Shown piece by piece: positions 31,618-40,627 of a DNA stretch of 42,499 nucleotides. Below the pieces are notes generated by a model. That model searched no databases. It worked only from the letters and a program-made list of their open reading frames with translations, and was not told the origin of the DNA. Made by a program: the position numbers and the translations under genes. This stretch comes from Streptomyces hydrogenans (lineage in GTDB: Bacteria; Actinomycetota; Actinomycetes; Streptomycetales; Streptomycetaceae): contig NZ_BNBS01000071.1 of NCBI RefSeq assembly GCF_014656075.1, forward strand, positions 1-42,499, given 5' to 3'. Every line of letters starts with the position of its first letter. Position 1 is the stretch's first letter.

Positions 31618-34014
31618 ATGGAAGGGCTACCGTTCGTTCCTCCCACCGGGGTGGACGAAGGCGAACGCCTCGGCCCGCCCCCGGCCGGCTTCGCCCTGCT
31701 GGCCGCGGACGGAGTGCTCGTCGGCTGGAGCCGCGAGGCCGAGACCCTACTGGGGTATGCGGCGTCGGAGGTACTGGGACGCCGGGCGGTGGACCTGATC
31801 GCACCCTCGCACGCCGATCGCGACGGACCGGAGGAGCCGGGGCCGGACGAGTGGCTCCGGCTCGGTGGGACGCACAGCGGCGTCGTGGACGTGCGCCACC
31901 GTGGCGGAGACACCGTACGGGTGGCAGTGACCCTGCATCCCCTCACCCCCGCCCCCGACGGGGTCCCTTCCGGTCGGGCTCCCTCCGCCGTCCTCATGGC
32001 GTCCGAGCTGGAGGGGCTTCGCTGGTGGGAGACCCGACAGGCGATGCTGCAGGGGCTCGTGACCCAGTCGCCGGTGACACTGACCATCTACGGTCCCGGC
32101 GCGCGCCTCCTGTGGGCCAACGCGTCCAGTGTCCGGGAACTCGGTGGCGACCTCACGGCGTCGCTCGGCCGCACCATGACCGAACTCTTTCCCGGTGACG
32201 TCCTCACCACCCAGCACCTGGTGCCCGCGGAGGAATTCGTCCGACAGATCCTCGAGACCGGTGAGCCGGTCATCGACGTGCGTTTCCGAGGGCGTTCCCC
32301 GGCCGACCCGCGGCGCGAGCACGTCTGGTCCTCGTCCTACTTCCGACTGGTGGACGGCCGGGGAGAACCGGTGGGCGTGTGCGAACAGTCCATCGACGTG
32401 ACCGACCACTACCGTGCGCAGCAGCGCCTTGCGCTCCTGGCCGAGGCCGGCACGAGGATCGGGTCGACGCTCGACCCGTCCGGAACGGCGGCGGAGCTCG
32501 CCGAGGTCGCCGTGCCGCGGTACGCCGACGCCGTGCTCGTCGACGTGGCGGCGGACGTGCTGGAGGGAGAGGAACCGAAGCCCGTCACGGCATGGGACCT
32601 CGTCCGCGTGGCGGATTCCGGCGAGGGGCCTTCCCAGGTGGGTGCGGGCGTCGCGTACGCAGCCGGATCATCGCAGGCCGAGAGCCTGGCCCGGGGCCTG
32701 TCGACCTCGGACGCCGTGGTCGCGCCGACACGGTTGTACGTCCCGCTGATCGTGCGGGGGACGCCCCTGGGCCTCGTCACCTTCCGGCGGGGGGAGGGCT
32801 CGGAGCCCTTCGACGACGGCGATCGCGCCATGGCCGAGGAACTGGCGTCGCGGACCGCCGTATGCATCGACAACGCCCGGCGGTACCTCCGGGAGCACAG
32901 CGCCGCGTTCGTGCTCCAGCGCAGCCTGCTGCCACGGTCGCTGCCCGAGCTGAGCGCGGTCGAGGCGGCGAGCCGCTACCTGCCGGCCGACAGCCACCTC
33001 GGCGCCGGCGGCGACTGGTTCGACGTCATCCCGCTTTCGGGGGCACGCGTCGGACTCGTCGTGGGGGACGTCGTCGGCCACGGGCTCGGGGCCGCCGCCA
33101 CCATGGGGCGATTGCGCGCGATGGTGCGTACGCTGGCCGAGCTGGACCTCGCGCCCGACGAACTCCTGGCCCGACTGAACGATCAGGTCGGCAAGGACGC
33201 GTCGGAACAGAACGGGAAGGGCGCGGACGGCGGTGGCGCCGTCGGAGCGACGTGCGTCTACGGGATCTACGATCCCGCTTCCCGGACGAGCACCTGGGCG
33301 GCGGCGGGACACCTGCCGCCGGCAGTGGTGCAGCCGCACGGCCCCGTCGGCTTCCTTCGTCTGCCGCCGGGACCTCCCCTGGGCGTGGGACGGCTTCCGT
33401 ACGAGGGCGCGGAAGTGGAGCTCGCCGAGGGAAGCCTGGTCGTCCTGTTCACCGACGGCCTCGTGGAGGCCCGGGGGAAGGGCGCCGACGTGGGGTTGGA
33501 ACGGCTGGCGGCCGTGCTCGGCGAGCAGCGGGGATCGTCGTCCGATCGCCTGTGCGCCCAGATCGTCGCGGAGCTGGCATCGGGCCAGGTACAGGACGAC
33601 GCGACGCTCCTCGTCGTGCGCACCCGTGCGCTGGGGGCACGTCAGGTGGCGACCTGGGAACTGCCCTCGGACCCCGCCCTCGTCGCACGCGCACGTGCGT
33701 CGGCCGCCGAACAGCTCGGGCGGTGGGGACTGGACGATCTGGTCTTCACGACGGAACTCGTGGTCAGCGAACTGGTCACCAACGCGATCCGCCATGCCTC
33801 CGGCCCGATCGGCCTGCGCTTGATCCGGGACCGCTCTCTCATCTGCGAGGTCTCCGACTCCCAGCACACCTCACCGCACGCCCGGTACGCCGGCAGCGAC
33901 GAGGAGGGCGGACGGGGACTGTTCATGGTCGCCCAGCTCACCGAGCACTGGGGGACGCGCTACATGCCGGCAGGAAAGACGATCTGGGCGGAGCAGGCCC
34001 TGCCGGTGGCCTGA
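31618..34014 (+). CDS. PAS-PAS-GAF-SpoIIE phosphatase with HATPase domain
   Basis: A 798-residue signalling protein. Two PAS domains (about 20-130 and 145-265) and a GAF domain (about 275-425) precede the PP2C/SpoIIE phosphatase (about 450-665). That domain has GAGGDWFDVIPLSGAR, VVGDVVGHGLGAAATMGRLR, WAAAGHLPPAVV, LVVLFTDGLVEARG and QDDATLLVV, with the metal-binding aspartates present. The C-terminal RsbW-like ATPase (about 670-795) has FTTELVVSELVTNAIRHASG and GGRGLFMV. Such proteins both dephosphorylate anti-anti-sigma factors and carry a kinase-like domain, so they control sigma-factor partner switching. The inputs sensed by PAS and GAF are unknown. It converges on a second phosphatase 58 bases away. 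Confidence 0.92.
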   Translation: MEGLPFVPPTGVDEGERLGPPPAGFALLAADGVLVGWSREAETLLGYAASEVLGRRAVDLIAPSHADRDGPEEPGPDEWLRLGGTHSGVVDVRHRGGDTVRVAVTLHPLTPAPDGVPSGRAPSAVLMASELEGLRWWETRQAMLQGLVTQSPVTLTIYGPGARLLWANASSVRELGGDLTASLGRTMTELFPGDVLTTQHLVPAEEFVRQILETGEPVIDVRFRGRSPADPRREHVWSSSYFRLVDGRGEPVGVCEQSIDVTDHYRAQQRLALLAEAGTRIGSTLDPSGTAAELAEVAVPRYADAVLVDVAADVLEGEEPKPVTAWDLVRVADSGEGPSQVGAGVAYAAGSSQAESLARGLSTSDAVVAPTRLYVPLIVRGTPLGLVTFRRGEGSEPFDDGDRAMAEELASRTAVCIDNARRYLREHSAAFVLQRSLLPRSLPELSAVEAASRYLPADSHLGAGGDWFDVIPLSGARVGLVVGDVVGHGLGAAATMGRLRAMVRTLAELDLAPDELLARLNDQVGKDASEQNGKGADGGGAVGATCVYGIYDPASRTSTWAAAGHLPPAVVQPHGPVGFLRLPPGPPLGVGRLPYEGAEVELAEGSLVVLFTDGLVEARGKGADVGLERLAAVLGEQRGSSSDRLCAQIVAELASGQVQDDATLLVVRTRALGARQVATWELPSDPALVARARASAAEQLGRWGLDDLVFTTELVVSELVTNAIRHASGPIGLRLIRDRSLICEVSDSQHTSPHARYAGSDEEGGRGLFMVAQLTEHWGTRYMPAGKTIWAEQALPVA

Positions 34015-34072
34015 CGGCCGCCCGCCCCTGCCCGGACCCGGGGCGGTGCCGCGTGAGGCGCCCGCGCACGGC

Positions 34073-35164
34073 TCATGACGTGTGCAGGCGCACGGCCAGG
34101 GCGGCGACGTCGTCGTCGAGGCTGCCCCCGCCGTAACGGAGGAGGTCGTGGTGCAGGGCCGAGAGCAGTTCACGGGGAGGTGTGGCGGGCTGTCGGCGCA
34201 TCCACTTCGCCAAGGGGAAGAACTCGCCGTCCCGGTCGCGGGTTTCGGCGATCCCGTCCGTGTAGAGGAGGAGAAGCTCGCCGGGGGCGAAGTCGAAGGC
34301 GTCCGCGCGGTACCGGTCACCGAGCAACTCCGCCAGGCTGAGCAGGGGAGAGGGGACGGACGGCTTGAGGACGCGTACGGTCTTCGGACTCCGGACCAGC
34401 GGTGGGGGGTGTCCGCAGTTGACGATGGTGATGCGGTTGCTCCGGTGCGGGATCTCGACGAGCAGCGCGGTGGCGAAGCGTTCCATCGACGCCTCGGGCG
34501 GGTGGGCGGCGTTGTGCCGGGCGCAGCTGGCGTCCAGCCTGCGGGCGACCTCGGTCATGGAGGCCTCGCCGTGTGCCGTCTCCCGGAAGGCGTTGACGAT
34601 CGCCGAGGCCGCCCCCACCGCCGGCAGGCCCTTGCCCCGCACGTCGCCTATGAGCAGCCGTACCCCGTACGGCGTGTCGACCACCTCGTAGAAGTCCCCA
34701 CCGATGCGGGCCTCCGCGGCGGCCGCGAGGTACAGCGATTCGATCTCGACGTTCCGGAAGCGGCGCGGCAGGGGCCGCAGCACCACCTGCTGGGCCGCGT
34801 CGGCGACGAGCCGCACCTGGAAGAGAGTGCGCTCCCGCTGGAGCCGGACGTGGCTTCCGTACGCGGCGGCCACGGTGACCGCGACGATCCCGCCGCAGGT
34901 CCACCACGTCCCCAGATCGGGGAAGACGAGGCTGAGGCCGATCATCAGGAGGACGCAGACGGTCCCGAGCAGGACGGTCGGCAGGACCGGCCACATGGCG
35001 GCGGCCAGAGCCGGTGCCGCGGGCAGGAGGCGGCTGAAGGCCATCTCCGGCGGGGTCGCGTAGGCCGAGCAGGCGATCACGACGGTCAGAATCACCGGCG
35101 ACAGCCGCACGAGCCTGCCGTAGCCGTGGCTTCGACGAAGCCGCGGCCGTCCGGGCTCGATCAT
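34073..35164 (-). CDS. Membrane-anchored SpoIIE-type PP2C phosphatase
   Basis: A 363-residue protein with an N-terminal membrane block of about three or four helices (for example VILTVVIACSAYATPP and WPVLPTVLLGTVCVLLMIGL). A linker, QRERTLFQVRLVADAAQQVV, leads to a C-terminal PP2C/SpoIIE domain with ARIGGDFYEVVDTPYGVRLL, IGDVRGKGLPAVGAASAIVN, LLYTDGIAE and DDDVAALAV. This architecture is common in Streptomyces for phosphatases acting on anti-anti-sigma factors. The ATG at 35164 is chosen by the protein start, since its ribosome site is weak. No sigma or anti-sigma gene is adjacent. Confidence 0.88.
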   Translation of the reverse strand: MIEPGRPRLRRSHGYGRLVRLSPVILTVVIACSAYATPPEMAFSRLLPAAPALAAAMWPVLPTVLLGTVCVLLMIGLSLVFPDLGTWWTCGGIVAVTVAAAYGSHVRLQRERTLFQVRLVADAAQQVVLRPLPRRFRNVEIESLYLAAAAEARIGGDFYEVVDTPYGVRLLIGDVRGKGLPAVGAASAIVNAFRETAHGEASMTEVARRLDASCARHNAAHPPEASMERFATALLVEIPHRSNRITIVNCGHPPPLVRSPKTVRVLKPSVPSPLLSLAELLGDRYRADAFDFAPGELLLLYTDGIAETRDRDGEFFPLAKWMRRQPATPPRELLSALHHDLLRYGGGSLDDDVAALAVRLHTS

Positions 35165-35318
35165 GAATCCCAGAGTATCCGCGAGGGCCCCGCTCAGCGA
35201 CGTGACGAGCGGGGCCCCCGTGTGACGGGGCGTGCCCGCCGCCAGGTGGGGGCGCGACCGCGCGATGCGCCAGTGACGCGTAGGGCCAGCAAGCGTCACG
35301 GAGGGTGAAAATCGGCCC

Positions 35319-36635
35319 TCACCCCTGGATCCGAGGTTCCGGCGAGGGGCGCCGCCCTCGGGCGTAGCGGCGGCCGATGGGCTCGGCGCTCAGGCCGTGC
35401 AGCACGATGCTGACCATGACGGTGATCACCATCACCCGCGTGATGAAGTCGCCGCCGCCGGAGCCGCGGAGCTCGATGGCGGCGAGGAGCCCGAAGACGA
35501 CCGAGGCCACTCCTCTGGGCCCCATCCACCCCAGGAACAGCCGGTCGGACCAGGACAGGTCCGTGCCGATGAGGGCGACCGTCACGGGCACCAGGCGCAC
35601 CAGGGTGCAGGCGAGGACGGCGTAGAGGACGACGGACAGGTGGAAGCCGTCCCAGAACTCGTCGCTGACCATCTGGCCGAAGAGGAACCACAGGGCGAGG
35701 GTCGACAGGGTGACCAGGTCGTCCGTCATCCGCACGGTGTCCTCGGGGAGGTGTCGCATCGCCGGGGCGACGCAGACGCCGGCGACGAACGAGGCGACGA
35801 AGCCGTTGCCGCCCAGGAAGACCGACAGGGAGTACGCGGCGAGGGGCACGCTCAGCACCGCGAGTCTCGCCGCGGTGGGCAGGGTCCAGCCCTTCGCCCA
35901 GGACCGGCGGAGCAGCCATCCGGCCAGGTATCCGACGAGCGATCCGGATCCGACGGCCCAGCCCGCCGCTCCGACCGCGTCGAGGAGCGCTTCGGCGTAG
36001 TCGGAGCCCACCGTGCGGTACTCGGCCGCGGCGGCGACGCAGACCAGGAACACCGGCGAGACGATTCCGTCGCTGAGGCCGCCCTCGACGTTGAGCACCT
36101 CCCGGAGACGCGCCGGGACGCGTTCGTCCCGCACGAGGGCCGCGGCGGGCGCCAGGTCGAGGGGGACGACGACCGTCGCGAGGGTCGCGAGCACCCATCC
36201 GGGCCGGTCGGGGAAGAGCGCGAGCGCGGACAGGAAGGCGGCGCCCAGGGCCAGCGGCAACGCGGCGCCCAGGAGACGGGCGACGACGCTCCTCTCCCGT
36301 CGGATGCCTCCCGCCGGAACCTCGGTCGCGTCGACGAAGAGCAGCAGGGCGAGGACGACCTCGACCGCGCTCTCGAAGCCGGCCAGGTCGCCGAAGTCGA
36401 ACACGAGCGGCGGGTCCGAGCCGCTGGTGAGGGCGATGCCCGCCACCATCATGGCGATCGGCGCGGTGATGCTCCACAGCGCGAGCCTGCGCGACAGGAC
36501 GCACCAGGTGAACAGAACGCCCGCGATGACGGTGACGGCAAGCAAGACGACCGCGCTTTCGGGGAGGCTCGGTCCCGGCTGGTTCCTCCCGGCGTTGCAG
36601 CGTAAGGCGCGGGCCCGGCCGTGCCGTGGCAGCAC
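35319..36635 (-). CDS. Cation/proton antiporter (CPA1/NhaP type)
   Basis: A 438-residue membrane protein with about 11-12 helices, resembling actinobacterial CPA1 Na+/H+ exchangers. The helix 5/6 region reads LDLAPAAALVRDERVPARLR and then EVLNVEGGLSDGIVSPVF. The usual N-D pair of NhaP proteins appears as S-D in GGLSD, an unusual substitution at the ion-binding site. A late FLGWMGPRGVASVVFGLLAA is the family's G-P-R-G segment. The GTG at 36635 has GGGAGG 12 bases upstream. It likely exchanges Na+ or K+ for protons. Confidence 0.87.
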   Translation of the reverse strand: MLPRHGRARALRCNAGRNQPGPSLPESAVVLLAVTVIAGVLFTWCVLSRRLALWSITAPIAMMVAGIALTSGSDPPLVFDFGDLAGFESAVEVVLALLLFVDATEVPAGGIRRERSVVARLLGAALPLALGAAFLSALALFPDRPGWVLATLATVVVPLDLAPAAALVRDERVPARLREVLNVEGGLSDGIVSPVFLVCVAAAAEYRTVGSDYAEALLDAVGAAGWAVGSGSLVGYLAGWLLRRSWAKGWTLPTAARLAVLSVPLAAYSLSVFLGGNGFVASFVAGVCVAPAMRHLPEDTVRMTDDLVTLSTLALWFLFGQMVSDEFWDGFHLSVVLYAVLACTLVRLVPVTVALIGTDLSWSDRLFLGWMGPRGVASVVFGLLAAIELRGSGGGDFITRVMVITVMVSIVLHGLSAEPIGRRYARGRRPSPEPRIQG

Positions 36636-36838
36636 GCCGACGGTGTCCCTCCCGGGGCGCTGTCCGCCGGGGAACCGGCGGTGCCCACCCGGGGGCCGTC
36701 ACACGGACGGCTCCGTCTCCCGTCCGCGTCCGCCCTCCGGGGCGGACCCGGCCGAATGCGCTCGTCGCGCGGGCCGGAGCGTCGGGGCCCCGGTCCGTGA
36801 CCGGTGCGGCCGACGGGCCGGCCGGCGAGGAGAGCGGT

Positions 36839-36869
36839 GCGGCCGACGCCCTGGGTGGGCGTCGGCCGC
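36839..36869 (-). terminator. Hairpin terminator of the M15-like gene
   Basis: GCGGCCGACGCCC (36839-36851) pairs perfectly with its complement (36857-36869) around a five-base loop, 17 bases beyond the stop of the gene ending at 36887. The rest of the 36636-36886 gap has nothing recognisable. Confidence 0.7.
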
Positions 36870-36886
36870 TTCTCCTGCCTGTCGGG

Positions 36887-37807
36887 CTACTGCCAGGCGC
36901 AGTGGACGTGGTTGCCCTCGTCCAGGGCTTCCGTCGCGCCGTACGCGCGGCAGGCGCTGACGAAGGTGGCGTTGCTGACGGACATGTTGTCCGCGTCGAA
37001 CGCGATGCCCTTGTAGTGGTTCGAGTTCGACGAGTGGTCGCCGCCCGCGATCTCGGTGACCAGGAAGGTGTAGCCCCGCTCCGTGGCCAGCTTCAGCATG
37101 CCGTTGAGCATGGCCGTGGAGAGCCAGACCTCGCGCTCGCCGACGTCGCTGTAGTTGCTGGTCTCGGCGGTGGTGCCGTTCTTCGTGTCGGTGATGTTCG
37201 CCTGGGCCGTGGAGTCGGCGTCGACGACCCCGCTCACGTGGTAGGTGAGCAGGGAGATGCGGGAGCTGGCGTCGATCGACGCCGCGAGCTGGGCGCGGCT
37301 GGTGCCGCCCCCGCCGCTGCCGGAGCCGCCGACCAGGGCGTTCCAGGTGTTCGGGCCCACGATGCCGTCCGCCGTCAGGCCGTGCTTGGACTGGAAGTCC
37401 TTGGCGGCGTTGGTCGACGCGGTGCCGAAGTCACCGTCGACGACGAGGCCGTACCCGTACCGGTTCAGCTGGGTCTGGGCCGCCTTGGCCGCGTTGCCGG
37501 TGCTGCCGCTCTGTACCGTGGCGACCAGCTTGGGCCAGGTCAGCGGGCCCACCGAGCCGTCGGCCGTGAGCCCGTTGGCGCTCTGGAACGCCGAGACCTT
37601 CGCCTCGGTCGCGGGACCGAACCGGCCGTCGGCCGTGGTCGCGTACCCGCGGTGGTTGAGCAGGTGCTGGACCGTCGTCACCTGGGCCCCGCTGTCGCCG
37701 TTGGCGATCACGGGCCAGGTGGCGGCCGAGGCGGTGTTCGGCCCGATCAGGACGGCCACCATCGCGGCGATGACCGCGGCGACCAGCGCCGGGAAGCGTC
37801 TGCGCAT
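36887..37807 (-). CDS. Secreted peptidoglycan hydrolase: two PG-binding repeats plus M15-like domain
   Basis: A 306-residue secreted protein. The signal peptide ends near AASA/ATWP (about residue 30). Two PG_binding_1 repeats follow, with VQHLLNHRGYATTADGRFGP and NRYGYGLVVDGDFGTASTNA. After a short glycine linker (GGSGSGGGG) comes a C-terminal domain with EIAGGDHSSNSNHYKGIAFD and GNHVHCAW. The H...D...H-x-H residues fit the zinc site of D-Ala-D-Ala (M15/Hedgehog-type) peptidases. It likely acts on wall peptides outside the cell. GAAGGAGAGAC directly precedes the ATG at 37807. It follows the MepA-like gene by 31 bases. Confidence 0.85.
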   Translation of the reverse strand: MRRRFPALVAAVIAAMVAVLIGPNTASAATWPVIANGDSGAQVTTVQHLLNHRGYATTADGRFGPATEAKVSAFQSANGLTADGSVGPLTWPKLVATVQSGSTGNAAKAAQTQLNRYGYGLVVDGDFGTASTNAAKDFQSKHGLTADGIVGPNTWNALVGGSGSGGGGTSRAQLAASIDASSRISLLTYHVSGVVDADSTAQANITDTKNGTTAETSNYSDVGEREVWLSTAMLNGMLKLATERGYTFLVTEIAGGDHSSNSNHYKGIAFDADNMSVSNATFVSACRAYGATEALDEGNHVHCAWQ

Positions 37808-37838
37808 GTCTCTCCTTCGCGTGCTGCGCCGGCCGGCG

Positions 37839-38792
37839 TCAGCGGTAGCGGACGTGCAGGTGGTTGTCGTGGTTCGGGTACTGCGTGGTCAGGCCCTCGG
37901 AGATCAGCGTCGGGTCGTTGAAGTAGATGACATCGATGTGCCCGGGGGCCGCCGCGCGGATCGCCTGCACGAGCTGACGGGTCGCCGCCCGGTCGTAGGT
38001 GCCGGACTGCCAGGTGATCCGGCCCGCCGAGCACTGCGCGGAATCGGTGCGGATCGGCCAGATGTCGATGTCGAGCCCGACCTCGTGGCTGGCGTGGCCC
38101 GGGATGTCGCCGCCGTGCTCGAAGCCCGCGTCGCCCATCGGCACCTTGCCCTGGCCGGTCGAGGCGAACGACGCGGCCGCGGCCTCCAGCTGGCCGACGG
38201 CCGCGGCGGTGGCCCAGTTCGCGGTCGCGTTGCCGTCCGGGTTCTGGTCGCAGATGTGGGTGAAGTTCACCAGCTCGTAGTGCCAGACCAGGTTGCGCCA
38301 GGTGTCGGGGCCGACGACTCCGTCGGCGGACAGGCCCGCGTGGCTCTGGAAGGTCTTCACCGCGGTGGCGGTCGCCGGGCCGAAGTCGCCGTCGACCGTC
38401 AGGCCCGCCGAACGCTTGGCGTTGAGCAGGTACTGCACGGCCTTCACGGCCGATCCGTCGTCGCCCTGGCGCACCGTGGCGACGAGCTTGCCCCAGGTGT
38501 TCGGGCCGACGATGCCGTCCGCCGTCAGGCCCTGGGAGCTCTGGAAGGCCTTGACGGCGGTCGCCGTGCCGGAGCCGAAGACCCCGTCGGCGGTCACGGA
38601 CTGGCCGCGAGCGCCCAGCAGGTACTGGAGGGCGACGACGTCGCTGCCTCGGTTGCCCGAGCTCTGCAGGTGGTACGCCGCTCCCGCGAAGGCCTGGGCC
38701 GGGGTGCCCGTCTGGACGAACAGGGCCGTGGTCAGGGCGAGGAACAGGGCGATCCGGGCGCTCTGCTTGCGCAGACCGGACGATCGGAGCAT
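37839..38792 (-). CDS. Secreted MepA-like murein endopeptidase with two PG-binding repeats
   Basis: A 317-residue protein. The signal peptide ends near TPAQAFAG. Two PG_binding_1 repeats follow (VALQYLLGARGQSVTADGVF and VQYLLNAKRSAGLTVDGDFG). The C-terminal domain has GFEHGGDIPGHASHEVGLDI and PNHDNHLHVRYR, the GHASH-x-x-G-LD-x-DI and H-x-HVR zinc motifs of penicillin-insensitive murein endopeptidases (peptidase M74/MepA). It would cleave cross-links in peptidoglycan. GAGAGGGA lies nine bases before the ATG at 38792. It is probably co-transcribed with the M15-like gene downstream. Confidence 0.88.
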   Translation of the reverse strand: MLRSSGLRKQSARIALFLALTTALFVQTGTPAQAFAGAAYHLQSSGNRGSDVVALQYLLGARGQSVTADGVFGSGTATAVKAFQSSQGLTADGIVGPNTWGKLVATVRQGDDGSAVKAVQYLLNAKRSAGLTVDGDFGPATATAVKTFQSHAGLSADGVVGPDTWRNLVWHYELVNFTHICDQNPDGNATANWATAAAVGQLEAAAASFASTGQGKVPMGDAGFEHGGDIPGHASHEVGLDIDIWPIRTDSAQCSAGRITWQSGTYDRAATRQLVQAIRAAAPGHIDVIYFNDPTLISEGLTTQYPNHDNHLHVRYR

Positions 38793-38923
38793 GGTGCGAT
38801 CCCTCTCGTGTCGAATCATGTCGGGTTCGGTTGCGATGGGTTACGGGGACGGCGGGGGCGGGTCGCGGGTCGGGCGCGCGGGGTGTGCCTGGCGCGTACC
38901 CGTGGACGTCCTCGTCACGCCGC

Positions 38924-39811
38924 TCAGGGGACCGGGTGCCCGAAGGCCAGGCCGTGCCGGTGCTCCAGTTCCCGGATGCGCGGCAGCAGGCCGCGTTCCA
39001 GCGCGCGGAGTTCGTCGCGGTGCGCCGCCTCGAAGGCCGTGCGGCGGGCGGTGCGCAGGGGTTCCCGGACCGCTTCCACCGGGGCCATGCAGGCGGCGTA
39101 GGCCGCCCCCAGGCCCCGGTCGGCGCGGGTGGCCTCCGCCCCGTCCTCGATGCCCTGGACGGTGCGGTCGACGAGGGCGAAGAAGGCGTCCTCGTCCTCG
39201 ACCTCGACGCCGTACCGCGCGAGGCAGCCGGGCAGCGTCCGCAGGGCCTCGCGGGCCCGCGGGTCGTCCCGGACCGCCGAGACCTCCGGCCACCACAGCG
39301 ACTGGAGCGGCGAGTACAGGTCCTTGAACTCCTTGGCCGCGGTGCGGCCCTCCGTCTCGCAGCGCTGCTGCGCGGCCCGGTCCGTCCGGCCCGCCGCCCG
39401 ACCGCTCGGGGAGGCCGACGGCAGGGCGGGCACGCTCATAGTGAGGCCGTGCCGCCCGATGAAGCCCAGGTCGGGCAGGTCGGACCAGCCGATGTACGCC
39501 GGCGGCGGCACCTCGGGGAGCCGCACGCCCGCCTGCTCCGCGCACTCCTGGAGCCGTGCGTGGCCCACCAGTTGGGCGAAGCCGTCGAGCCCCTGGGTCA
39601 GCCTGCTGTCCCGACCGGTCGCCGGCAGCACCATCGCCGTCAGGTCCCGCTCCGCCGGCAGGCCCCGCGCGACCGTCGGCGGCCGTACGGGGCCCGACGC
39701 CGTGGGGAGGGGCGCCGCGGAGAGGCCGGGCGCGGCGCCCCCGCAGCCCGTCAGGGCGGCCGCCGCGATGACGGAGCCCAGGACCGCCGCGGTGATCGGC
39801 CTCTTCTTCAC
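38924..39811 (-). CDS. Putative lipoprotein
   Basis: A 295-residue protein whose short signal ends at the lipobox AALTGC (cysteine near residue 23). The mature part starts with a proline-rich linker, then an alpha-helical region with four or more cysteines (LQECAEQAGV, QQRCETEG, LPGCLARYG, YAACMAP). These could form disulfide pairs outside the membrane. I recognise no catalytic motif. The GTG at 39811 is chosen because the lipoprotein signal then begins KKRPITAAV, with GAGAGG upstream. It lies among secreted wall enzymes but is not clearly in operon with them. Confidence 0.7.
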   Translation of the reverse strand: MKKRPITAAVLGSVIAAAALTGCGGAAPGLSAAPLPTASGPVRPPTVARGLPAERDLTAMVLPATGRDSRLTQGLDGFAQLVGHARLQECAEQAGVRLPEVPPPAYIGWSDLPDLGFIGRHGLTMSVPALPSASPSGRAAGRTDRAAQQRCETEGRTAAKEFKDLYSPLQSLWWPEVSAVRDDPRAREALRTLPGCLARYGVEVEDEDAFFALVDRTVQGIEDGAEATRADRGLGAAYAACMAPVEAVREPLRTARRTAFEAAHRDELRALERGLLPRIRELEHRHGLAFGHPVP

Positions 39812-39900
39812 AGCGTCTCGTGCCTCTCGGTTGTCCGGGCGCCGCGGGGCCGTCATGCCGGTGGCCCCGCGGCGTACTGCCGATCCGCCGGGGGAGCGGG

Positions 39901-40323
39901 TCAGTGGGTGATCACGACCGTGTCGCCGCCGTCGTACAGGCTGGCGACGCTGAACTGGGTGCCGGCGGAGAGGCCGGTGACGAGCCAGTACTTCGAGTCG
40001 TTGACGCTGTGGGAGCCGTCGTACGCCAGGACGTACCGCTTCGAGCCGGTCACCCAGCCGGACGACTTCTTGTAACGGCCGGCGTACTCGTCGTAGGTGC
40101 GGCTGCCGGCGTTGTACGAGTAGGTCAGGTTCAGGTCACCGCAGCCACTGGATGCCTTGGTGGCGATGGTGCCCTGCGACTCGTACGCACCGGTGGTGAG
40201 GGTGGTGGACGTGCACGCCTGGGCCGAGGCGGACGCCGCCGGGGCGAGCGCCACGCAGGTGGCGGCGACGCCGGCGAGGGCGAGGGCACCTGCGGTGAGG
40301 GTGGTGCTGCGGATGCGACGCAT
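39901..40323 (-). CDS. Small secreted protein
   Basis: A 140-residue protein with a signal peptide ending at ASAQA (about residue 35) and a mature domain of about 105 residues rich in tyrosine and serine. It contains ACTSTTLTTGAYES, SSGCGDLNLTYSYNAGSR, GSKRYVLAYDGSHSVNDSKY and VASLYDGGDTVVITH. Two cysteines could form a disulfide. No family is recognised. GGAG lies about nine bases before the ATG at 40323. The 304-base gap upstream, to the amidase stop at 40628, holds that gene's terminator. Confidence 0.7.
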   Translation of the reverse strand: MRRIRSTTLTAGALALAGVAATCVALAPAASASAQACTSTTLTTGAYESQGTIATKASSGCGDLNLTYSYNAGSRTYDEYAGRYKKSSGWVTGSKRYVLAYDGSHSVNDSKYWLVTGLSAGTQFSVASLYDGGDTVVITH

Positions 40324-40559
40324 GGGGTGACTCCTGTGGTCGGACGGTTGGTGGGGATGGGCGGTGCGCGAGGGGGCCTGTTCCGGCCGCCGCCGTTTTC
40401 GGCCCAGCGGAATCCTGACCGTGTCGACCGGCGAATGCGTAGGTCCCGTCACCCACTCGGGACACTCCCGGGACGTGCCCCCGCCGGGACGCACGGGAGG
40501 GGACGCGAGGGGACGGGACGGGAAGGGGAGGGGCGGGCAGCGGGAGGCCAGGGGCCCGG

Positions 40560-40613
40560 GGTACGGGAGAGGGGGGTGAGGCGGTCTCCCGCCTCACCCC
40601 CCTCTCCCGTACC
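40560..40613 (-). terminator. Very strong hairpin terminator of the amidase gene
   Basis: A perfect 25-bp stem (40560-40584 pairing with 40589-40613) with a four-base TCTC loop lies 14 bases past the amidase stop on the minus strand. No other signal is seen in the gap 40324-40627. Confidence 0.85.
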
Positions 40614-40627
40614 GGGACACCGGCCAC

